From assembly GCA_001579985.1 (NCBI GenBank), contig LRSR01006054.1:1-33177 (forward strand): 33,177 bases of DNA. The letters run 5' to 3'. Each line of letters opens with the position of its first letter. Position 1 is the first letter of the stretch. Below, one piece after another: positions 9,201-17,500 of this stretch. Under the pieces are notes generated by a model. That model was not told the origin of the DNA and made no database searches. It saw only the letters and a list, made by a program, of their open reading frames with translations. The position numbers and the translations under genes were made by a program. Origin of the DNA: Hypsibius dujardini. Its lineage: Eukaryota; Tardigrada; Eutardigrada; Parachela; Hypsibiidae.

Positions 9201-10641
9201 TTCTAGCTGGAACTTTAAATGTTACTTAAATTATTTCAAGTTCTGATCTATCTACTTAATTATAAATTTTATTCGTACGTTTATTGATTCAACTTAAGTC
9301 ATATTTAGTTCAACCTCATTGCATGTCACGTGTTGAGTTTAAATTTAATTGCATTAAAATGAAAAAGAATATATTTATCATTGTTGTAATATAAAATCCG
9401 CGAACAACAATTTTTTGTTAATTCTTAAATTAAATCTCGGTTAAATTTAAGATTAACCCATATCACATACTGATTGTCATTTTAATTAAAAGACGCGTTA
9501 TTACTTTCGATTTATGCGTGTGACATGTATGAATGAGCCATACCATAATCTTGCGAACCACTGTGGCATTGGCGAAGAGGATGACAACTGTCAAGGACAT
9601 CTGCGTTAAAAAAGATTTGCGAAAAAGGTCGCTGCCTTCGCACCTCGTGATCGACGACTCGCATCCATCAGCAACGCACGATAGCGTTCCTCCGTGGCTT
9701 CGTTGCTGCGGAAGAGCAGCAATTTGGCCTGCAGATAAAGGTCCTCCCGTTCCTGCCGATAGCGAATGGTTAAGGTGTTGCCGAGCTCGGAGAAGAACTG
9801 GCTGGTCTCATCGGTCAGCAGCGTGGTGTGGGTGTAGTTGAAAGTGTTGAGGAAGATCACCACCAACCGGCAGATGTCGGTGAAGGAGTACGCTGGACGA
9901 ATTAAATACGGCATCTCACTCCGCTTCAAGCCGGTGTTGCCCTCAATATTGGCGGACGGGCAGCCGATGATCGGGGCCTGACGGTATTCCGCAATCCGGT
10001 AGAGGTCCGCCACCGACCGATCACAACCTAAGAAATAAATATTACGGCAAAATATATCGCAATTTAATAATTCAAACTAAACAATCATGAGCATTTATTA
10101 TTTTTTATTGCTAAATTAATATTAGATTACCGTATTTGATAGCAACCTAAAATGTAATTGAGAAGGCCAAATAATCAATCAATGTTTCATCCTTTCCATT
10201 AATTACTAGTAATAAATTCGGTAAGTTTTATAAAGTTTGAGTTATGCTGTTGCGTCTTCATTTTTTGCGTTCTCAAGTGAGTTTTAATAGTCTACCTGGT
10301 CCAATATAAATGTCGCAGTTGATTCCTTCGGCGACCCAGTCCAGAGCACTGTGGATGGCTTCGTTGTTCGCAGAGCAGACATTGCCGCCGTCTTTGTAAT
10401 AAAAGGCCAACTCAATATCCGCTGGAAGGATTGAGTCTCTAGCATATTCCAGAGCGAGGTCCATGGCTGGAGCAGCTCGATGGTAGTCGTACACCAGGGC
10501 AGTGTTGCCCTTTTCCATCACGGAGCAAATATTGAGGGTTATATTTGCCGGTGCGTCTCGCTTCGTTTTTTGGTCTCCAACAGCGTAAGACAAAGACGTC
10601 CAAATACACAAGAGACAAAACATTAAGCTAAATGACTTCAT
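1672..10641 (-). CDS. Receptor-type (membrane) guanylate cyclase, copy A
   Basis: Single-pass receptor that converts GTP to cGMP. Twenty coding exons on the minus strand: 10296-10641, 9644-10027, 9544-9587, 8464-8541, 7983-8120, 7627-7857, 7365-7497, 7188-7293, 6918-7017, 6695-6868, 5716-5898, 4458-4710, 4234-4364, 3813-4114, 3070-3289, 2613-2760, 2482-2530, 2061-2110, 1879-1970, 1672-1794. All introns are GT-AG and the phases close to 1094 residues plus TAA. Order: signal peptide 1-20, ANF-receptor ligand domain to about 450, membrane segment about 462-484, kinase-homology domain about 540-825, signalling helix about 827-867, cyclase domain 868 to the end. The ATG at 10641 was chosen because the signal peptide follows at once. 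It is the tandem partner of 12466-23713. Family assignment is near certain; the ligand is unknown. Confidence 0.93.
2153..2431. mobile_element. TA-flanked MITE in cyclase A intron 17 (Tc1/mariner-like)
   Basis: The inverted ends begin CCGTAATC; the first 26 bases of each end match at 23 positions and share the core GATCTCAAGGGACA. A TA dinucleotide lies just outside each end (2151-2152 and 2432-2433), the target duplication expected of Tc1/mariner transposition. No coding capacity. A GC-box-like GGGGGCGGGGCTTAAC adjoins the right inverted end. The terminal core recurs in the element at 18746-18903. Confidence 0.7.
3313..3762. mobile_element. hAT-like non-autonomous element in cyclase A intron 14
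   Basis: The left end TAGGGATGGCAAAACTAAAC and the right end (read inverted TAAGGATGGCCAAAACTCAG) form imperfect terminal inverted repeats of a type common in hAT elements. The 8 bases before it (AACTCTTT) match 6 of 8 in AATTATTT at the other side, a possible decayed 8-bp target duplication that overlaps the last base. The interior is almost entirely diverged ACTAAGTGACCA-type repeats. No transposase. Confidence 0.5.
3813..6868 (-). CDS. Cyclase A, exons 10-14: kinase-homology domain and signalling helix
   Basis: The pseudokinase lacks the glycine-rich loop, and the VAxK lysine strand reads GVPVCIIEI, so no nucleotide-anchoring lysine is present. The catalytic-loop region reads [17 protein letters not shown] with no HRD aspartate, and the DFG position is TNYG; RAPELL, the APE-like motif, is kept. 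Such domains regulate receptor cyclases rather than phosphorylate. Exon 14 continues into [20 protein letters not shown], the charged parallel coiled coil (about 827-867) that couples the two cytoplasmic domains. Intron 9, just upstream of exon 10, is only 49 bp (6869-6917). Confidence 0.85.
6283..6385. mobile_element. GC-rich hairpin element in cyclase A intron 10
   Basis: Arms 6283-6309 and 6359-6385 are inverted repeats matching at 26 of 27 positions, beginning TTCGGATGGCAGGGGGCGGA. The loop is 49 bp. Weaker inverted similarity seems to extend outward on both sides. The GGGGGCGGAGCT block also occurs in hairpins near 2390 and at 22315-22400. Likely a small foldback MITE; no target duplication was found. 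Confidence 0.55.
7188..7293 (-). CDS. Cyclase A, exon 8: transmembrane segment
   Basis: 106 bp, entering at phase 1 through acceptor ATAG and leaving at phase 2 through donor GTAAGT. It encodes a Gly/Ala/Leu-rich hydrophobic stretch ([20 protein letters not shown], about residues 464-483) followed by I-T-K-M. In copy B the same exon is 136 bp and its sequence is hardly alignable, although phases match. Confidence 0.8.
7365..10641 (-). CDS. Cyclase A, exons 1-7: signal peptide and extracellular ligand-binding domain
   Basis: Exon 1 starts with a hydrophobic leader ([20 protein letters not shown]) and a type I periplasmic-binding-fold segment with [10 protein letters not shown] and [10 protein letters not shown]. 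Exons 1 and 2 join within a Gly codon to give [15 protein letters not shown], the usual GPxC turn of natriuretic-peptide-type receptors. Exon 3 is only 44 bp ([15 protein letters not shown]) and exon 4 is 78 bp. Exon 5 (46 codons) differs from copy B at 5 residues. Exon 6 carries [10 protein letters not shown] and an acidic [15 protein letters not shown] strand. Exon 7 carries the [20 protein letters not shown] segment before the membrane. N-x-T sites in exons 1, 3 and 6 fit an extracellular domain. Confidence 0.88.
8142..8420. repeat. 20-bp minisatellite filling most of cyclase A intron 4
   Basis: About 14 tandem units of MAATGCAAAGGTYACGCGTY in exact 20-bp register. Almost every unit carries ACGCGT. 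Variants (GTTACG, GTCACG, and GTT plus G at the join) recur in a roughly six-unit pattern at 8181-8300 and 8301-8420, which suggests duplication of blocks. The array takes up about 280 of the 343 bp of the intron (8121-8463) and stops about 20 bp before the acceptor of exon 5. Apparent proteins in all three plus frames are artefacts. Confidence 0.93.
8695..9165 (+). repeat. Dispersed repeat in cyclase A intron 3, uninterrupted copy
   Basis: Aligns by eye with 31650-31806 plus 32501-32720. Shared blocks are CACCCATTT, TAATGTGAA, TTTAGTTTAAT-like, AAATCTCAGCTGRAAGT, CTCAACTTT and ATAGAGAAAAAAATAT. The copy here has no insertion where the other copy carries the foldback element. Element class unknown; no open frame. 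Confidence 0.55.
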
Positions 10642-11092
10642 TTTTTGTTGAAACTATTCGATAAAGGTCATTCAAGTGATTGAGCCAGTGAAAGAAGGCG
10701 CGAAAGAGTTATTTGTGGGTTGATATACCGGACAACCTCGACACTGACGAAGCCCTTGGGCCCAAAGCGTGCTAAGTGCAACTGAAATTCATGTCGAATA
10801 CGTACGAATTCATTGCACCATGTTATCACGTGTGTGTGATGGTTGCCTGATGGAGCCATTTTGAGTTAAGATAACCGTACATTTTCCGGTCGAGCCCGAA
10901 CGAAATATCGTCAATCTAAGCGTGTTTCACGTTTTTTATGCTATCGGGCGGGTTGAATAATAAGGTAATCAACTGTGAATACTTTTCAGGAGAGGATGAA
11001 TAGTGGCCTGGGGAGATTTATGTCTTGGCATATCTTTCATGCAGAAAAGGAAGACCTCATTACGGTACATTACCCTACATAACCCATCACCC

Positions 11093-11477
11093 AAAATACG
11101 AATAATGATTCATCACCCAAAATATGGGTGCTAACCAATTACCCAGAATATGGGTACTAACCCATTACCCAAAATACGAATAATGATTCATTACCCAAAA
11201 TATGGGTGCTAACCAATTACCCAAAACATGAGTACTAACCCATTACCCAAAATACGGATAATGATTCATTACCCAAAATATGGGTGCTAACCCATTACCC
11301 AGAATATGGGTAATGACCCATTACCCAAAATACGAATAATGACTCATTACCCAAAATATGGGTACTAACCCATTACCCAGAATATGGGTAATGACCCATT
11401 ACCCAAAATACGAATAATGATTCATTACCCAAAATATGGGTGCTAACCAATTACTCAGAATATGGGTACTAACCCAT
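11093..11477. repeat. Higher-order satellite: 26-bp monomers in 78-bp units
   Basis: Fifteen monomers of 26 bp. Three types alternate: one with ATACGAATAATGATTCATT, one with ATATGGGTGCTAACCAATT, one with ATATGGGTACTAACCCATT, each ending ACCC. The same trio repeats five times at 78 bp, with position-specific variants kept between trios. That is higher-order repeat organisation, formed by duplication of a diverged trimer. Confidence 0.9.
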
Positions 11478-11849
11478 ATTTTGCTTCAGCGAAAACAGGC
11501 AAGTGAGCCATTTAGCACGATTGAACCTTTTTTTTGTGGACGGTCCATGTAATCTCCCTGCCGGTTTATTGTAACCGATTTTGGAATATTATTGGGCCAA
11601 TTGCAGCTTTACAAATTGAACACTTAATAACCCATTACTGCGTAATCCTAAATCACCTGAGGAAATACCGCCTTTAAAACTATTCTTCTAGCACAAAGAA
11701 ATAGAACGGGGCTTACACGCCGATTTTCATTCGCGGTTGTAATTGCGGCACAATTAAAACAATCGGAATTCATAACAGCTGAGCTGTCAGATGGTTCCTC
11801 CCCGCACCGCGGTCCTTCCTTTTTAAAACCCAGTCTCTAGCGTCTATTT

Positions 11850-11859
11850 TATATAAAAG
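11850..11859 (+). promoter_or_regulatory. Candidate TATA box
   Basis: TATATAAAAG follows a GC-richer stretch (GCACCGCGGTCC near 11805) and precedes an ATG at 11907 by about 57 bp, a normal TATA-to-start spacing for a short leader. Such AT-rich words also occur by chance here. Confidence 0.3.
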
Positions 11860-11906
11860 TGTATGAGTGTACTTATTCTGTTTTCAACTAAAAATATTAC
11901 ACAAAT

Positions 11907-12059
11907 ATGGCAAGTGCAGATTCTTGTCGAAAAAAATGGCTCCTCGTCGGTTGCAGATTTGACAAAAAACCGTCTTATACCTCATTAGTTCTGACAACTG
12001 ACAAGAGAAGATACACAGCAAATATTTTATTATTTCTTCTTTGGAGATCGTATCTGTGA
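11907..12059 (+). CDS. Candidate small gene or first exon (50 codons), unrecognised
   Basis: ATG in the context ACAAATATGG, 50 codons, TGA at 12057. The product starts MASADSCRKKWLLVGCRF and has a hydrophobic run NILLFLLW near its end. No family was recognised and no strong donor lies inside it. The only support is the TATA-like box 57 bp upstream; it could be chance. Confidence 0.18.
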   Translation: MASADSCRKKWLLVGCRFDKKPSYTSLVLTTDKRRYTANILLFLLWRSYL

Positions 12060-12323
12060 AACATCCGGGAATTATGACAGAACGAGAACAGCAGTCGAGA
12101 GAGTGGTAATTATCAACGGAATGAATTCAAATGGATCGAAATTTGTAGCAAATACGTTCCGAGTTATCCGGTTTCAACTGACGAGAAATTCGAACAAAAG
12201 ACAAAGACAGAAATTAAACCTGTAAACCTAGTCACACATGCAAAGGAACACATGCGAAGGAATGTTCGCTGGTAATGAGAGCGGTAATATTTAGCTCGCA
12301 AGTACAAGTAAGGTCAGCAGAAA

Positions 12324-12430
12324 TGAATAAAATAAAATAAAATATAAATAAAATAAGATAAAAGTAAAATATAAATAAAACAACATATGAATAGAATGAA
12401 ATAAAATAAGGTGAAAAGGAATAAATAAAA
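12324..12430. repeat. A-rich AATAAAATA simple sequence
   Basis: Diverged AAATAAAATA-type repeats just below the cyclase B stop codon. On the minus strand these are T-rich, so the AATAAA words are on the wrong strand to end cyclase B. Confidence 0.7.
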
Positions 12431-12465
12431 ATGTCTAGCGTCCAATGTTGCAGCTTGCCATGCGG

Positions 12466-14519
12466 TCAACGTCCATTGTTATTATGACCTTCATCCGCAG
12501 CTGACGAGTCCATACCGCGGAATGGTGGAATAGTATCTATGGCTTCCTTTTTAGATGCCATCGAGGCGTCACTCAACAGTGACACGAGCCAGTAGGTCTT
12601 CATGGTGCCTTTTCCCTATCAATAGACAAAGAGCTGATCATCCCATGGTACTCTCCACGGTAATCGCAGCCCTAAACATCAACCACACCCACCTTGACGT
12701 AAATTTCTCCACGTTCCTCCAGATGGAAGCCGCCGATGTTGTCCAGCAGCTCTTTGGTCCGCTCGGACGTCTGAATTTTCATGGCTATAGAACCGTTCAG
12801 ATCCGTTTCAAGGTTAAGTGTAAGAAGACCTTTCAATTTCATGCCAAATGATGATTCTCAAAATGGTTTTCTCACGTTCGCCTGTGGATTCCATGCGTGA
12901 GGCGACGTTGACGGTGTCCCCAAACCTGTATTTTACATCACGTCCTTAATCGGAGCATAATTCAAGTGCCAAATTCAGAATCACTGCGACATATTTTTTA
13001 TTTCTCCGGTAAAGTCGGGCAGAGTTTTTTTGGTGATATTTCAAAATTGGGAAAACACTGGAAGATTCCCTTTCCATTCATTTTCACTGTAAAAATGGTG
13101 ATTTTTAGAACCACGTTAAATAAGATCTTTTTGACACTATTTTATTTCAAACTTAATTTGGAGTCGTTTAGCATCAGCCGAAAAAGTACATGATCAGGAA
13201 AATTAGAATAGAATTATCCTGTGTTGTTCCAACCTTAAAATATAACGGAAGAAAAACTTTCATGGCTTTCCCGGCGAAATAAAAACATTTTTTATCACTG
13301 AAGTAGGCTAAGCAAAAAAATAGTTTACAGTCTTTCTGACTTCGACAAATGGAAGAATGCCGCAAGTTAGATAGATATATTTTATACCTTACTATCATAT
13401 CTTAATATATAATAATTTATGAACAACGTAAATCCACTTCGCTATTTTATTTTACATACAGACAGTAGCGGGGCATCTTATGTCCTACAATTCCAGCCAC
13501 ACAGGATCCTACAGATGAGGCAAACATTTATCGAGCCACTCGTATCGGTTTGATACACGTTGTGGTGCGTGGGTTCGCTAACACGACAATGTACGAGGAA
13601 CATGCTCTGTTCACACACCGGAATGGATGCCAATGCGAACTTGCAGCTTATCCTTAAGCATTCGTGGGATCTCAAAGCTGGAAATGTCCCGGCGGATGTG
13701 GAGCGACACGTTGGCGATCTCGCTGGCGTGACGCTTACCGTTGCGGACCGGCAAACCGCTAGACACCTACAATTTCCAACCGCAATGATAGACATAACAA
13801 CGACAACATATCTACTGTGCATGTAAACAAAAACAAAGACAAACTTTTCAATAATCTTATTGTTGAGTAATCTATACACTAATGCAGTTAATAAACTATT
13901 AGATACATAATTATTAATAATAGTAATAGTAGTAATAACATTAATAGTAATGGTAGTAATAGTAATAATAATAGTAATAATAGTAATAGTAGTAATAGTA
14001 GTAATAATAGTAATAGTAATGGTAGTAATAGTAATAATAATAGTAATAATAGTAATAGTAGTAATAGTAGTAATAATAGTAATAGTAATAGTAATGGTAG
14101 TAATAGTAATAATAATAGTAATAATAATAGTAATAGTAGTAAAAGTAGTAATAATAATAATAGTAATAGTAATAGTAATAATAATAGGTATAAGTATTAA
14201 TAATTAATAACGTAAACGGAGTAACTTCTTACCATATATGCATCTCCAATCGTCTCAACCTTATAGACATCGTAGCTCTCCAAGACTCCGTCGAACAGGG
14301 TGTATCTAGAAATAATATTTTAATGGGCTCTTTTCGAACTGTATTATTTATTGAAAAAATAAGTGTATGTACAGGTTGTTCAGCAGCGTGACCACCTCCA
14401 TGGGTGCTATGGCCGAGCAAATGGTCGTGAACCCGACGATATCGCTGAAGTAGATGGACACGCAATCGTATGACTCCGGAGAGACACTTTCGCCTTTTGT
14501 CAAAGCCGCCGCAATAACC
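12466..14519 (-). CDS. Cyclase B, exons 15-21: guanylate cyclase catalytic domain and tail
   Basis: Metal aspartates D913 (YFSDIVGFT) and D957 (VETIGDAYM), guanine-reading E953 and C1025 (PRYCLFGDTVN), and transition-state N1032 and R1036 (VNVASRMES) are all present, so the domain should be active. Its first part is split by a 67-bp intron (14306-14372) absent from copy A; together the two exons are 220 bp, exactly exon 15 of A. The tail after [14 protein letters not shown] is longer than in A and ends with an Asn/Asp-rich stretch finishing HNNNGR. Confidence 0.9.
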
Positions 14520-17500
14520 CTAAATTAAGAGCACCCATTTCTGAATTGGTCCATGCAAAGTTTTAGTAACATAATTTAATATACTCTTGAAATAAACATC
14601 CATTAATTCTCCATGTCCCAAAATGCTTAATTTATGGTGCCGATTATAGAAAATCTTTAGCATACTTCGACAATGGTTGAGCATATTTTCTTTGAGCGTT
14701 CCTTCTTTTCAACAAACTTTTTGAAATCGATTATTTAACTGTACATCTTTGATCATTTTAGTTAATGTGTTTATGATAAAAGATGTTCTGTACTTTGGCA
14801 ACAATTGGCTGAGCAATTCCTCGGAGCGCGTCTTCTCCGCCATGAACTGGAGCGTTTTCTCCGCGACCTGGCCTTCGAGATTGGTCGCGTACTGCTCCAT
14901 GCGTGCGATGAGGTAGTCGACAATGTTGGCACTACCTCGACCGACTATTTTGCGGACTGCCTCCTTGATCTTGGGGAAGGGCGGACGGGACATGGCGAAT
15001 TCCGCCCAACAGCTCTCCATCAGCGCGAACAGAGCTGGGCAGCAAGCACTCCGTGGGACGATCGGTCGCATCGGTGGAATACTTCCTGCTTGGACCTAAA
15101 CATTGTGCGTTTCATAGTTTATACAATTAATGCATCTTCTAAGATTATAAAATAATTTCTCACGCATAAATTATCAGCGTAATTGTTCTATAATATTACT
15201 TGCAAATATGAACACAAACAAATCAAAAAACAGTTATATATTATTCTCGAGCGTTAATTATTCTTACTACGTGATTTTATATAATAGTTCAGTTACTCTT
15301 TAATTATTTTTAGAAAATTTCAAGTTTCTCATCTTGAGACTTTCAACGCCAGCAGAGGTGGGACAAATACTGCGAAGCTCACCTCGAAGACGATTTCTCG
15401 AGGAGACTCCTGGTAGTTGTACGTGGCGACCACTTCATCCGAAGTGCTCGCTGAGTACGGCGGACTTCGGAGGATAATCTGCTGCAGAATAACTCCATAA
15501 CTGTAGATGTCTCCCTTCTGAAAAAGAAACGTAAACGTCATTCCGGTGCAATAACTGACGCGTGCAACCATCCATCGGCCATTCGATTCACGCACCTGAG
15601 TTCCACGACCCGGCATGGTAACGCGCAAGAGTTCAGGCGCACGGTACAACAGCAGGGAATAGTCTTCCCGCACTGTGTCCTTTTTATCGGGAGCTAAGAG
15701 GTCTGCCGGGTTAACAAACGCCGAGATACCGTAGTTGGCTATTTTAAGAACGAATCGGCTGTCGATGAGGCAGTTAAATCCGGTCAAAAAGCCATGGGAA
15801 GCAATGGGCGACGAATGTAGGTACGTCATTCCCTAAAATATACTTACACGTGTTTTATATTTGTATTTTTAAATATATAAAAATATTTCGTATATAAGCC
15901 AATAAAATTTTAAGAATAATTATACAAGTATAATTATATATTTTAATTTTACACTATATAAAAATATGTATGTAGGACAAATTAATGTAATTAAAAGAGC
16001 GGAATATATAAATTGTGTGTTAGATAATTATGAGCTTATATATATTTCTGTAAATAACATAACAGTTTATAGACGAAATCCTATAAATAAATTTGATGAA
16101 TACGTTTGCGGTTATTACAAAACGTATTGCCAGTTAATGTCTCGGTACCTCGGTTAGGTCTTTCAACATGGAATATTTAAAGGCCCAGTCCAGCTTGATT
16201 TTGTCGTCTTCCAGGATTGTCTCCAACGATCCCTTGGTGCAGAGCTCACAGACGATCCGGTCGCAGAAGCTGTCCTCAGTCAGGCAGAGGCCGATGAAGC
16301 GCAACAGGTTAGGATGGATTATGGCTCGAACCTACACGAGCGCACACACAGATTCGTTGCAATTAACGTGAAGGGAGTTGCAACTGATCGAGCTATCTTA
16401 ATCGTAACCTGGTTGAGTTCCTTGATGAGGCTCGCTGAGGTCTTGTAGGTCCTCTTGGGCACGTCGAGCACGCACACCGCCACGGCCTGGTAGAACGCAG
16501 TCAGACCGCGGGCGTTGTTCCAATTGCTGCGACTCTGCGAACCGTTGCCGGCTAGTGGGATGCTTTTATTGACTACACTGCCATTTCCAGTGCTGTTGTG
16601 CTGTAATAGGAAAATAAGCAAGGTCACTAAATTTATGTTTTCAGATGTACGCGAACAGCGCAGGCTCTTCTGTTCTATATCTTTAAATGGGCGCTCGATA
16701 TTTTGTTCTGTTTAAACAGTGGGAAATCCAAAGTGTTGAGAACTGACCTGGTCAGTTGTGTGTCGCTATGTTCTGCCCTACTTCGTCACGCGTCCCTCTC
16801 TATACACTAGCTTGGTTGGTTCTATGCGTTTGTTCCGCCATTTCGTTCCCTTGCCTTGTTTGTTTTTTTACTGATCTGCTCTTGTCTGTCCTGCTCTATG
16901 CTGTTCGTTTCTGTTTGCGTTCCATTTATTCGTTTCTGCTCCATTGCGTTCCCGTCTGTTATTGCTGTTCTGTCTTTTCTGCTTCGGTTTCAGCTGTTCT
17001 CCTTTTTCTTCAGCTTTGCCTTGGAATGTTCTGCCCTATTCAATTGAGTTTGACTCTAATTCGGATGTTCTGTTAGTTCTGTTCTGCAATAGGCTGTTCG
17101 CTCTGTTCCAAAGTGTTTGCATTCGTTCGTGTTCTGATCTATTCCTATAAGTATAATTGTGTTCTTGCAGTTGCAGTTTTGGCGATTTAACTGCAAACAT
17201 TCCCCTTTTGCTTTGACCTGTGTCGTTGCGCCTGTCTACAGCTGTGGCACAATTTCTTGACGAAGAACAAGGGTCGTTAAGTGGAACGCACGCTTTACGA
17301 AATAAGCTACTTTAATCGGAACAGACAAACCGGGAAAAATTATAGATTTTCTCTTAAATTTGAACAACGAATATATAGAGCTTTTCTAAAACAGGGAAAG
17401 TACAATTTTATGTAACATTTGGACAGGAGTGGGAGGGGTGGGTGGCTTTGAAGATGGCATTTTTGGAACCAATCGATGAATCAGTCTTTACAACGGCTGA

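Larger units (their letters stand above)
10642..12465. other. Spacer between the two cyclase genes
   Basis: Holds the 5' flank of cyclase A, the higher-order satellite at 11093-11477, a TATA-like box at 11850 with a 50-codon frame after it, and an A-rich stretch near 12324-12430. At 10668-10859 on the minus strand there is a 63-codon frame ahead of the cyclase A start whose status is unclear. No polyadenylation signal for cyclase B was recognised below its stop at 12466. Confidence 0.6.

Noticed and set aside
10668-10859. 63-codon frame just upstream of the cyclase A start
   Set aside because: No recognisable domain and no equivalent in front of copy B. It could be an upstream frame in the leader but nothing supports translation.
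13950-14207. 85-codon Ile/Val frame
   Set aside because: Translation of the TAATAG microsatellite.
16756-17150. Hydrophobic Cys/Phe/Leu frames of 63-106 codons
   Set aside because: Three overlapping frames arise from a GTTCTG-rich low-complexity tract inside a spliced intron; no conserved counterpart in copy A.
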